In this document: piece by piece, positions 47,291-58,339 of the stretch | How the letters are laid out: every line of letters starts with the position of its first letter | How positions within the stretch are numbered: position 1 is the stretch's first letter | Assembly (NCBI GenBank): GCA_028671895.1 | Contig: CM053801.1 | Coordinates: 39,684,836-39,748,835, forward strand | Direction: 5' to 3' | DNA length: 64,000 bases | Source: Oenanthe sinensis | Lineage: Eukaryota; Streptophyta; Magnoliopsida; Apiales; Apiaceae | Program-made: the position numbers and the translations under genes | Notes under the pieces: generated by a model | Told to the model about the DNA's origin: nothing | Seen by the model: only the letters and a program-made list of their open reading frames with translations | Databases searched by the model: none

Positions 47291-47517
47291 CAAAATTTAT
47301 TAGCTAATATATTTCGCACAGCAAGACAGTGGTAAAGACGTATCATGAAATAAGAATAAAACCATTCAACTGTTGTATTCATCAATCAAAGTCCAAGTTC
47401 AAAAGATAAATTAAATTGAATAAGTATTCCAATCCTAACATTGGCTCTAATTGTCACCTACATATTTTAATAATAAAAATAATAATAATAAGTTGCAAGG
47501 TGTGAACAAAAGATCAC

Positions 47518-47735
47518 TTGGGACTATTATTATCTTACAGGGTTCTGATCTTTAATAAGCGACTGTCACAATTATTTGTCTGTTATAATTTTTCAAGAAT
47601 AGATTTAACACGATTTTTTTTTATGAATGCAGGAGTCATGTTATTATCTCTTCGCACTTCCTACAAAACTTTTAGGAGTTTTTTTATACACGGAAATTAT
47701 AGTGAATACATTATTATTAACAATCGTTTGTGAGA
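47518..47735. other. Junction between R gene 2 promoter unit and third 3' flank
   Basis: I see no gene. The flank of R gene 2 ends near 47,520, and the next duplicated block starts at 47,736. Confidence 0.4.
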
Positions 47736-48006
47736 TTTTGAAGTGATATATTATGATAAGATTGGATTACACGAAACCGTGATTTTATTAGATTTTGAAA
47801 GTTTTTATTTAAATTTATGAGATTCTGTATGGACATGTGAGAATCAACTTGAAATTAAAATTAACTACAACCTTTTAAATTTTAAAACAGGGAATACAAC
47901 CCATATTTGAGACTTGACTTTTTGTTATAAGAACAGAGAAATTTATTCAATGCAATACAAATAAATGAAAAAAAGTTTAACAAGCCATGCAGCAAGAATA
48001 TTGACA
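47736..48006 (-). pseudogene. 3' flank of a third R-gene copy (no coding exons)
   Basis: Nearly identical to 36,603-36,836 plus 36,979-37,015, without the SINE. Homology stops at about 48,006, just before the stop codon of R gene 1 would appear, so only the 3' untranslated flank remains. Confidence 0.75.
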
Positions 48007-48681
48007 TGCCATGGCCACCTCTTGCTCCTATGTAGCCTCGTCCCTTTTTGCATCCGTGTGACAATGCAAATTCAGGATTACAAATCCTCAAGATCGAAGA
48101 GGTAAGAGACTTGAGTTAGCATGATAATTTTTTGGCTGACTTCTAACCCCTCCAGTACAATTAGAAAGCCAATCATTTACTTAAATTTGTTGAGAAATCT
48201 GGAAAAACTTGGAACAAGCTGCAAAGCATTTACTATGCAGGGTCTGCAAAGGAAGAGAATGTAAAATCTATTTTGATATCCTCGGGCATTTTGAGTATTA
48301 CAAAAACTGTATAAAATTTGAAGGATAGTTGTCTAGTTTGGTTGATTTTTTCCCTGCTTTCAGGGAAAACAGAAACACAATGGTCCTGTATTCAACATTC
48401 AAAAGTATTAATTCATCTCTCATCAACTATACTGACAAGAATATAATAGAATAAATACCAACCTTTGCAAGTAAACTTTGTAGAGGATAGCAACATCAAA
48501 TAGCAATAATCAAGGCCGAGTTTTGTTACAATAATCTTTTTGCCTAGCAAATAAGCCAACACAAGACAAATGTTGAACACCATATCTATGAACTAATACC
48601 CTTTTACATAATTGAGTTTAAAATTCCAGCCCACACTTTTCTCGATAACTTCAGCTATCTTGTCGGAAACTTTATGGATTT
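48007..48681. other. Non-repetitive sequence and probable 3' UTR of the DNAJC8-like gene
   Basis: 48,007-48,100 holds a short minus-strand open stretch with a GRGYIGARGGHG phrase, and 48,165-48,270 a plus-strand stretch with KFVEKSGKTWNKL. I recognise neither, and neither has a clear gene structure. 48,400-48,681 is likely the 3' UTR of the minus-strand gene that starts its last exon at 48,768. Confidence 0.4.
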
Positions 48682-51600
48682 TTAGCCTCGTTTTACGGGC
48701 CTTTGCACATAAGTTTTGTTTGGATCTTCTGTCTTAAGTTTTGGGGGTCGGATCTCTCCTTTTTTAACCTGCAAAACATATTAGTAAGAAACCATTTAGC
48801 TTATATACACTAGAATGAATAAAAATTCATCTCTTTTACCTTCTTTCCACCCTTCATAAAATCTCTCCAACTAGAAACCTGATAGAAATCGAGATAATAA
48901 AACAATAATTAAACAACTGACATAATGAAGTTATAAACTAATAAGGATGTAATAACAGGGCAAGGCACTACAGCAATTTACTCAACCACCAGAACATTAT
49001 GTTTGAAATCTAGTATAGGAAATAGGAACACTAAAATAGAAAATATTAACTAATTGGGACACATTACATAAAGTAGTAATAATAATAATTATTATGAATT
49101 ATAATAATCAATAAATGAATCCATATTATAGAAGATTATGGAAGTTTAATAAGATGCAGCGAATCAAATTTTAGGAGTGATGATATCTACATAAATTATG
49201 TATTTCACAGGTCATAGGAGCACACCATAGTTGTCAAGGCGCCAAGGCGAGACTAGGCGACAGCGTACCGCCTAGCCGCCTAGGCGATTAGGCGCCCGCC
49301 TAGTCGTCCATTAGGCGGATTATACGTTTAGTTATATATTATATATTTATTATATATAAAATATATACATACAGTTATATGTTATACCAAAATAAAAATT
49401 ATAACATTCTAATTATATTTCAAAAGAAAATCTAGTAGATAAATTAAAATTCAACATGAAATAAGTCTTGAGCATACAAATTAAGCAACTAATAGTCTAA
49501 TATAAATCACATGAATGGTTGATTACTAATATATGACTTGCATAGTTACATGGGCAGATGGGCTTTTAAACATGGGTTAGGTTAAAAAAAATACATTGGG
49601 TCTGGCTATTTTCTGCACTTAGGCGGACTAGGCGGAACTATGCGGAATTAGGCGACGCCTAGGCGGATCTAGGCGACCACTGTTCATCAGAAACCTAGGC
49701 AGGGTGGACGCATAGCATTTTTCTACCGCCTGGATGCCTAGGCGACGCCTTGACAACTATGGAGCACACAAAATATTGGGTAACCCCCCGACCATAAAAT
49801 ATATATCAACTCATGGTTTCTAGGAACTACAGAGAGTTGGAGAATGTATAATAAACCAGAAGGTAAAATTTGTTTTTAGCATTCTTACTGCATAATTTAA
49901 TAGTTCACACTCCTAGCTTGTGTAAATTCAATTAGATAACAATCCAAGCCCAAGTTCCACAACTCAATGCATACCGGACCCAACAACCTATAACAGGTTC
50001 AGTCCAAAAGAACTATCAACTTTGATATACCTTAGTTATTCACTTCTCCTTATAAAGGCCTCAAACACACTAATTCTTATCGATGTGGTCCAATGCATAG
50101 CTATATTTGTATAATATAGAACCAAAAATACAATAATAATACTCCAATACATAGCTATAGTTGGTTACTTGGATGGGAAAATGCACAAATAGATAATGAG
50201 TTTTATATTTAGAACCAAAGGTGGCTATAACCATCCTTGTCAAATAATAATCAACTATAAACCGAGTGCAAGTTGCCCACTTAGAATGAAAGTTAAAAGA
50301 GTTGGACCAAATGTTAGTTAAATTTGAAATTAGTTGATTGCAATTTAACACTAGCATTGGAGTGCAAGTTCCATTTTAACACTTTTCGGTGCCTCATTAT
50401 AACAATGACTACCCATTTTGCATTTAGAATTGGACTTGCTCTTACAAATTTGCAGACATCCTACACTGAGTCGACTCCATGATAAGATAACTAAACAAAC
50501 CAAATATTTCACTTCAGGTAATTATTGTAATTCATTCTCTTTGTGCCCCTTAATGCTTATTCAAATAATCAAATGTAATATGTACTAAGAAGTTAGACCA
50601 CTAGAGGATGTCACCATTTTTTCTACAAGAGTAAGAGAATTACTTTCGTAGCTCCCGAATATTTCTTAAACATGGTTGCTAAAAGGATTGAATACACCGA
50701 ACAATGCAGGATACATGTCTGGCAACTACAAATAAGCAATTTTCCACCAATTTCAACAGTTCAGCCCCGCATATGGTTGTCAACCCGTATACTCAAAAGT
50801 ATATACTTTAGACCATCTCCAACCAAACTCTAAAAATGTACTTTTACATCATTATGGTGTAACACTAAAATGGTATAATTTTTAGAGTTTTTTAGAATTC
50901 CAAGATTACTCTTATACTCATTAATTAAAACAAATTCATTACATCTATGTCTTAACTACTTTATTACGTTTGTACTTTTAACAATAAAGTAATATTTAAA
51001 GTACAAAAAAGATTCCTTTTGGTGTTACATTTGGTGTGAATGAGTTGGAGTAGATTTTAAATATAGTGCAACTTTTACACTATTTTGGTGTGATTTTAGT
51101 GTAAAATCACACCAAAATAGTGTAATGGGTTGGAGATGCTCCTAGGCAGCTGGTGCACAACAAATATATATTGCAGCATACTTAGTGCAGTAAGGTAAAA
51201 TACACCAAAAGCCTCACCCTAAGCGTGACCCCCGTAAAAAACAAATATCTTACCTTACCACACTAAAAATCAGCAGTAAATATGCTGACACTTGCCAAGG
51301 ACCCGGATCCTATACTTAAATATATTACTTGTCTCACGTACTATGATTATGAAGTATTAAGTGCAGATAATATATATCACAAACTAAAATATAATTTTTC
51401 CCCAACTTCCAAGCACAATGCACAGGTATAATGAGCATAATCATGTAATGGGATAACAGACACAAACCCTGTTTTCTCTTGTTCCTTCCCACTGTTCCTC
51501 ATGTTCCCTTTTCCTTTTCCACATCTCTTTTGTTTCTTCCTCATCCTTCTTTAATCTACCTTCCTCTTCTGATATCTATAAAGCACAAAAGGGAATAAGG

Positions 51601-54600
51601 TTCACTGTAGGAACAAGGAAAAAGTACCATCCAAAATATGAGAATATTAATATCCAGCATACCCTCATCTGCATTTTCCTGCGCCTCCATTCCTGGTCTG
51701 TTAAAAGTTCACGAACCTTCATTTTCAGTTGATTCTGGAACTCTTCTGACTTCTGAAATTCTTGTTCATACTTTCCCTGAAAAAAGAAAGTCAAAGAGCA
51801 TAATAGGCCAAACTTGGCTTGTGATACTCAGATTGGGAGGAAAACTATATAACGATGAATATAGCAAAGAATGGTCTTCAAATCCACCCCTAAAAGTGCT
51901 ACCTAACCACCTGACTGTGTGGTTCGACTTTTAGAATTAATCTCACTTTGGAATATGAGTATTTAAGAAGCAACAATTAACAATATAAGCGGTAATTCAG
52001 TATTATTATGTACCCATCTTCATCTACAAAAAAGATCCAGGAAAACATAGATTTTTTAAAGAAGAGCTTTACCTCATCAACCATTGATTTCAACTTGGAA
52101 GCATTATCCTTCTTCAGCTGCTTCTTCCTTTTTGCTTTTAGTTCTTCTGTGAACCAAATTTACTAATAAGGCTATTTAATAGTGATCATAAAATTAGGAT
52201 ATGACTATATGAGTATGATCTTAGAACCAATTTTAAGAGAGAACACAACTAAATACGTTGCAACAGACAAAAGGGTATAAACCATCATGATAAAAGAAAC
52301 TTCTGCATATTATTATTCAAAGCATGACAGAGATGTAACTCAACAAGAAATTGCGGACCAAATCGACCAAAAAGAACTGTTGATCCAATAACTAAACAGA
52401 GATGGAACACTAAAATGGAGTCAACAAGAAAACCCTAACAACATAATAAGATTTTTAAATGTAAAATATACCCAAGGAAACATCCAGAAACAAGTACAAG
52501 CCACTCATAAGTTGAAGTCTAAATGTGAAGGATCTAACCTTTTGCTGAAGTCACTTGGATCAAAATGTATTCTCTTTCCTGAGGATCAAGTAGCAGCTGT
52601 TGCGCTTTTGCTAGTGCTGTATAAGTTGAGATATAGTGTAAGGACAGATAGTAGCAACAAGAATGACATAGAAAAATATAATGCTAGAGTCCAACTCTAC
52701 AATACTTTGCCTTGTGAGTTTAGATACAGATAAAAAGACAACAAAAAAAATCCGATCTTGCAAAGAAAGAAATTTTAAGCATATGATCTGGTCCTGACTT
52801 CATCTACCTCCTTCCTCGAACTTCATTCTATACGTTTCGAACCATTTTTTTTACCTTAATGGTAACAATAAATTACTAAACATCACAATATTCTCTCATA
52901 ATTATTATTTTCTGTTAATCAGATAATGAAAGACTGCAATTTATTTTAGAAAATCTCAGCAAAATACAGAAGATTTATATTGTTTACTTTACATAATCTA
53001 AAGTCTTCGTTTCTTTCCATAAAAACTGTCAAGAAATAATGAAGCCCTGATCTTAAAATCCAGGATGTGCATCCAATTAGTTCTGTGGTTTCCTTTGATC
53101 CATAGTTTGAGTGTGGGTTTTCATGATTACTTTAAACTGAAACTGTTCTTGGACTGTTGGAGTTATGTAAACTAGGAAGCATGAACCAATGATTTGGCTT
53201 GTGTATGTTAAAATCAATGTTGTTCTACATATTGGTCGGGGTTACAGGAGTTAGATTTTTATCTTGATCATTCCTAGAAGCATCAAGACAATAGGGGTTT
53301 TCGTTGGCATTCATATTCTCCTCTGCCTACTATACCAAATGAAGCTTAACTTATGTTTTGCCTATTCTACCCTGCCTATCAAATTCACTATGCAATTTTT
53401 TATTTATATTAAAATTGACCAAAGTAGCTCGGCCGGTCTAAAGAAGAACTCTCCGTGGCTCTATTGTTTCCTGTACAGTTCCATATACTTGATACAAAGT
53501 TGATGTCACGTGTCTTCAGAATGTGAAAGGTACAGGAAGAAAACCTTAAACACCCAACCCTGAGGAAGCACAGAAAACTAAAGTAAAAAGAAAGAGAAAC
53601 CAGAGTCCAGAAACTACTAATAAAACTAAGTTCCAAAATAAAGACCAGAATGACCTACTCGCACCTTGTACTTGCAAGTGATGTAGATTTGGTTTCATCC
53701 ACTAAAATAACTTAAGTTGATCAAATAGTTCTTATCTATTATCCTTTGTGCATAAAATAGGTCCATCCTCAATAAACAATATTAGAAGTAAAATCGGCTA
53801 CTAGGGAAAAATACATCACACTACATGTTAATTAGCAGAATTCCAACACAGTCAATCACTAATTATAAACTTTTACATAAAGTTGCTCCCTTTAATCATC
53901 TTTCGTACATCGTCCTTGAGTTCATACTTATTTCTTACTCTGTATTTCAACAGCATAAACCCATTAATTTTAGGCAGATGTAGAGCCAATATGTTTCACA
54001 GTTACCAATTTCACAGTATTTTTCTATTCAAATTTCTTCCTTTATCTTACATTCTTTATTTTGCAACAGGTTTAATATTATCTGTTAGTACTTAGTAGCA
54101 TGATGTTGATTGCAGAGGATGCATTAATATGCTGTTATACACCGTCACCCATGGCATTATTGGGTAGTTAAGATATATCAAGAGATATTCATCCAGAAAG
54201 ATTGCGACACTTAAAAAGTAATAAAAGTGAAAGCACGCTATTTGAAGATTACCCAAAATTTAAATAGATTTACAACTGCTATAATCAAGAAAAGAACACA
54301 AATTTGACTAACAGAAAAAGAATTTCAGGGCAAATTCTCTAGCTATCTAACTTAAAAAATTACGAATGTGTGGGAGGTGTTTTAAAAAAACGGGAAGAAT
54401 TAGCATAATGTTGTATGTATCCAACTATTTTACACATAATGCATTTACTTACCCCCAAACGCCTCCTTTGCTTGTGGATGCTTGCACTTATCCGGATGAA
54501 CCATCAACGACAACTACAACATAATAATTTACATTACAAATCTCATCACACCACCCCCTTAATCTCAAAATACAAAGATATAATATTCACAAATTACAAC

Positions 54601-55188
54601 ACACCCCAAATAACATAGTAGAAGAAATTACCTTACGATACTGCTTTTTAATTTCTTCGGGAGTAGAATCAAAAGGCAAGTTAAGATACTCGAACGGATT
54701 CAATTTGAAGCAGGAAAGAATCCTATAGGGTATAGTAATAGAAAAAACAAATAGGTACGTAAAATCGTATAAATCCAACATTGCAATTTTAGCTTATTAG
54801 CTGTTTTCGAACATTCAACAATAAAATTTAATTAATTAGTTCAATGAAATTGAACTATATTGCCCTACCAAAATTTTTACTAATTTCACATAAACTTATA
54901 TACAGGAGAGAGAGGGAGGGAGAGAGAGGAGAGAGAGGGAGAGAGAGGAGAGAGAGAGGGAGAGAGAGGGAGAGAGGGAGAGGGAGAGGGAGAGGGGAGA
55001 GAGAGGAGAGAGAGGCGAGAGAGAGGGAGAGAGAGGGAGAGGGAGAGGGAGAGGGGAGAGAGAGGTGGGAGAGGGAGAGAATGAAACCTGGCGACTTCGT
55101 TATCACGCTCAACCTCGCCGACTTCAGAGAAGAAAGCTTTGAGAAGCAAATCGTCATCGACGGAGGTAGTGCTGCTCGTCTCTCCCAT
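48682..55188 (-). CDS. DNAJC8: DnaJ homologue subfamily C member 8-like (SPF31-type J protein)
   Basis: Nine exons with GT-AG borders and consistent phases: 55,188-55,088; 54,722-54,632; 54,513-54,453; 52,616-52,539; 52,146-52,073; 51,776-51,663; 51,575-51,468; 48,878-48,840; 48,768-48,682. They total 753 nt, 250 residues. The J domain (about 41-100) starts NPFEYLNLPFD and has HPD at 70-72, which stimulates Hsp70 ATPase. The rest is the basic, helical DNAJC8 tail (EEFQ, DQEWRRRKMQMR, VSSWRDFMKGGKK, and a C-terminal RPVKRG). Animal DNAJC8/SPF31 associates with the spliceosome, so a nuclear splicing-linked chaperone role is expected. The first Met is ATG at 55,186-55,188. Introns 3 and 7 are long and hold repeats. 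Symbol by family resemblance. Confidence 0.93.
49226..49761. mobile_element. hAT-type MITE in intron 7 of the DNAJC8-like gene
   Basis: The terminal inverted repeat CATAGTTGTCAAGGCG / CGCCTTGACAACTATG is perfect over 16 bases. The 8-bp target duplication GAGCACAC is exact (49,218-49,225 and 49,762-49,769), which marks the hAT superfamily. The element is 536 bp with no ORF. Both subterminal 100-150 bases are packed with CCTAGGCG/AGGCGGA units, while the middle is AT-rich. Confidence 0.92.
50811..51141. mobile_element. Tourist-like MITE in intron 7 of the DNAJC8-like gene
   Basis: Ends GACCATCTCCAACC and GGTTGGAGATGCTC form an inverted repeat, with a TTA flank left and CTA right. The internal TAGTGTAAAATCACACC phrases resemble the MITE in R gene 1 intron 2. 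Confidence 0.65.
54906..55080 (+). repeat. GA-rich microsatellite in intron 1 of the DNAJC8-like gene
   Basis: GAGAGG/GAGAGA units fill about 175 bases and begin 8 bases inside the intron donor. On the gene's sense strand this is an uninterrupted pyrimidine tract. Long ORFs on both strands here are artefacts of the repeat. Confidence 0.9.
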
Positions 55189-56158
55189 GCCCACAACAAT
55201 TCACAAAATTCAATAAAATCCTCGCTTTGCTATTCCTATTTTCATTACGGGGTCAAGTAAGCTTTTCTTCTTTTTATAATACCTCCTCGCTTTCCTATTC
55301 CTATTTTTTTTTTCAATTATTATTTCATCAAATATACAAATATTAAATCAATTACTCCATCCGTCCCACCAATTTGTTTACGTTTCGGAGAGAGGGTCCC
55401 ACATATAAAGTATATCTCCATAACTCATTTTAAGGTACATATAAAGTATAGTGGAACCTTCTCTCTGAAACGTAAATAAATGGGTGGGACTGAGGGAGTA
55501 TACTGTAAAACTCCCAAATCCGGGATCCTTGATTTCGTCGTCACGTGAAAATCTTCAATATAAAATCATCTGTTTAATAACATTTTAAACCACTTGTACT
55601 CATTCAATATTTGAATTCTACATTTACGACCCCAATTAACGAGATCTTTTAGGTTATAATTCTAGAAACAAGAATCCAAAGTCCAAACATCAATAATCAT
55701 TATAAACCTCAAATAATCAAACCAAATTACGCTTGTGAGCCCATCCATAAAATTTTAAAATTGATTTCAACAATCTCTTTAAACCAATCTTATATTACCA
55801 GTATAACTTCGATAAAAAGTATATCAGCAGTCGACATTATTGTATACCAAACCATATATATAACATAATAATATATAAATAAAACTTACTTCATATATAA
55901 ACTTTCTGGATCAAAACTTCTTCGTAAATACATTTTACTTTCTTCTTCCGAGCTACGCAGATAAATGTTGTCGATTTACTTTTTCTGAAAGGATAATATT
56001 TTCTCATCCTATTTGGAAAAGTGTATAATGAAAAGAAAGAGTGAGCCAAAGAAACGCTCAACAAGTATATAAAAACATTTTAAATAAAATCAGGATATAT
56101 GAATCAGAGTAAAGAACAAAAATGTAAACTAGTTTATAATGAAAATTGAATCAGTAAA
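55189..56158. other. Upstream region of the DNAJC8-like gene and intergenic
   Basis: No ORF of note. A short direct duplication of CTCGCTTTCCTATTCCTATTTT lies at about 55,220 and 55,290. A Stowaway MITE lies at 55,355-55,498. The rest is AT-rich and unremarkable up to the gypsy LTR. Confidence 0.55.
55355..55498. mobile_element. Stowaway MITE 167 bp upstream of the DNAJC8-like ATG
   Basis: CTCCATCCGTCCCACC on the left and GGTGGGACTGAGGGAG on the right, with TA on both sides (55,353-55,354, 55,499-55,500). At 144 bp with matched internal arms (TTTACGTTTC / GAAACGTAAA), it can fold into one hairpin. Confidence 0.9.
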
Positions 56159-56753
56159 TGTGATATGGGTAAAAAATAACCCTAAGAAAATAATAAATAT
56201 AGCATTTATTATTTCATTTATTAGACCTAGCATGGTCCAAAGGCTTAGGCCCTTCAAACGAATAAGGAAAACAAATCTTGGGATCAACTAGACTTGTAAG
56301 TCCAGTCCACGAGATCTGTTGAAGCCATAGGCCCGTTAAGCCTTTGTTATTAATTAATTTCGTAATTAGTTAACAGAGGCTTAGTAAAGTTCCAAGAAGT
56401 CCGTTGAGGACCCTCATCCTAAAAAGATCTAGAAACCCTGGAGTGGGAAGAGTCCAATGAGGACCCTCGTTCCTAGAAGGTTACAACAACCTTACGTCAC
56501 TAGGAGACTTGGCCACCAAGTCTCCTAACCCTAATCTAACTCCAAGGCCCTCGTGCACCTATATAAAGGGTCTAACCCCTCAACATTAGAACTACGTTAT
56601 TGGCTATATTCTCACACACATTGAGATACGTAGGCAGTTAACGACGACCCGAGATAGTCATGAAACGTTAGTGCAGCCATTAAAAGCTCAAAACTCCCCC
56701 AAACCCTAGCATTAATTACACATTAAAGACGACCTAGTTTTTAATCCGTAACA
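56159..56753 (+). repeat. 5' LTR of the Tat element
   Basis: TGTGATATGG to CCGTAACA, 595 bp. The end is fixed by the adjacent primer site. TATA lies at 56,562-56,567, giving a U5 of about 160 bases. Confidence 0.75.
56562..56567 (+). promoter_or_regulatory. TATA box of the Tat LTR
   Basis: CTATATAAAGGG context. Confidence 0.6.
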
Positions 56754-56755
56754 TT

Positions 56756-56773
56756 TGGCGCCGACTGTGGGGA
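56756..56773 (+). other. Primer binding site of the Tat element
   Basis: TGGCGCCGACTGTGGGGA, two bases after the LTR. Plant gypsy elements commonly use TGGCGCC-type tRNA primer sites. Confidence 0.75.
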
Positions 56774-56786
56774 ACGAATAAAAACT

Positions 56787-58339
56787 ATGGCAAGAACACG
56801 AAGTACCGCGAGCACCCTCGAAGGAGAAGTCTCTACCACCACTATTGACACCAACGTTCCCCTGCCACGGTACGGGAACAAAGAGTTATTATTCCAACCA
56901 CCTCCGTTGATGACCCTGAAGCAAGGTAATTCCAACCCCTAAGTATCGTCATTCATCCTTCCAACCCCGATGTATATATCCATGCTTCAGTCCCTCTACT
57001 TCAGGTAATTCAACCCCTCAATACAACTTTTATCGCTCCTCCCATCTTGCAGGTCTCGTCTGCTGTAATACCTGACCCTCACTATGGGCTCTCGAGAAAC
57101 TAAGAGCCCTCTTATGAGTAAGGGTTGCTACCCCACTATACCTCATGACAAAAGAATTGGGATTTCTCTAGACCTTACTCTACTGATGATGAGGAGTCGT
57201 TTGACGCGGATGTTAACCCCCGAAGGAGGTGACCCGACAAGGAGCCTGTTGGAGGGAGGAGCACCTAATCCCGAGGGTCTCAAAACACTGACTCCGTAAA
57301 CCTTCGAGAAAGGATACGTGTTCATGAGGCTGAGGCCCAATGATTGAGGAGAGACCTGGAAAATGAATCAGCAAGGCGAAAGCTCCCCAGAGTTGAAGGG
57401 GCTGTAGGGTCAACAAGGATTGCTCATGTGATAGATCTAGATGAGCCCCCAACCAGAAGACAAGTAAGGTCAAGTCATGCTAGGGCTGATCCCCAAGACT
57501 TGTTACTACTTGAAGATCCTGATGATCTAGTACCTCCCTTCATTGAGGAGATTATGAACGAAAAAATCTCAAGAAAGTGGAAGATGCCCACTATCAAGGC
57601 CTATGAAGGAACCGGAGACCCTTCGAACCATGTTCTCATGTTCTCGAATGCGTTGTTGTTGCAACCTGTTAACGACATTTTCAAGTGTAGTGCGTTCTCT
57701 AAAACCCTGAGCGGTATGGCACAAAGATGGTTTAGTCGTCTACCCCCCAACTCCGTTGGGTCATTCAAAGATCTGAGCAGGGCCTTCATTGGTCAGTTTA
57801 TCAGCAGCAAAACTCATGAGAAGAGCTCAGCTTCGTTGATGAATATGCATCAGGGGAAGAATGAGTCCTTAAGGGACTATATGAACAGATTCACTAAGGA
57901 AGCCTTGAAGGTCCCCGATCTAGACTAGAAGGTAGCTATGATAGCCTTACAGCAAGGGAGTTCAGACGAGAATTTCAGGAGATCGTTAGCCAAGAGGACC
58001 CCCGAGAGTATGAATGAGCTCCATGAGAGAGCTAGAAAGTACATCTAGGCTGAAGAGAGTATGAGAAAAGCCCAAGGGTTTCAAGCCTCGAACACCTACT
58101 CTAAGAAGCGAGCCAGTGATACCGAGTATACGGTCGATGCCAAGTATGCGAAAAGTGATGATGCTAATGACTCCAAGAAGAAAGGAGGATCAAGGTCCAC
58201 TGAGTATGCAAGGCTAAACACCGTCTGGAGCCAAATATTGATGGATATTGAGAAGGACAAGGACCTTCGATAGCCGAAGCCACTAAGGACTGATCCTGAA
58301 AAGAGAAATAAGAACGCTTACTACCGGTTCCATAGAGAC
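56787..58339 (+). pseudogene. Gag of the Tat element, broken
   Basis: It starts MARTRST at 56,787 but is soon stopped and shifted. The conserved Gag core lies at 57,490-57,930 (KMPTIKAYEGTGDP, AQRWFSRLPPNSVGSF, SLRDYMNRFTKEAL). Stops at 57,926, about 58,048 and 58,271 look like CAG-to-TAG changes. Before Pol comes the FHRDVGHDTDNC block (about 58,328-58,365), where the first Cys of the usual zinc motif is Tyr. Confidence 0.85.

Noticed and set aside
48007..48270. Gene fragment with GRGYIGARGGHG or KFVEKSGKTWNKL
   Set aside because: Short, no splice-supported continuation, family not recognised; left as unassigned sequence.
54844..55260. ORFs of Arg/Glu and Leu/Ser/Pro repeats on both strands
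   Set aside because: Translation of the GA/CT microsatellite; the real content is exon 1 and intron 1 of the DNAJC8-like gene.
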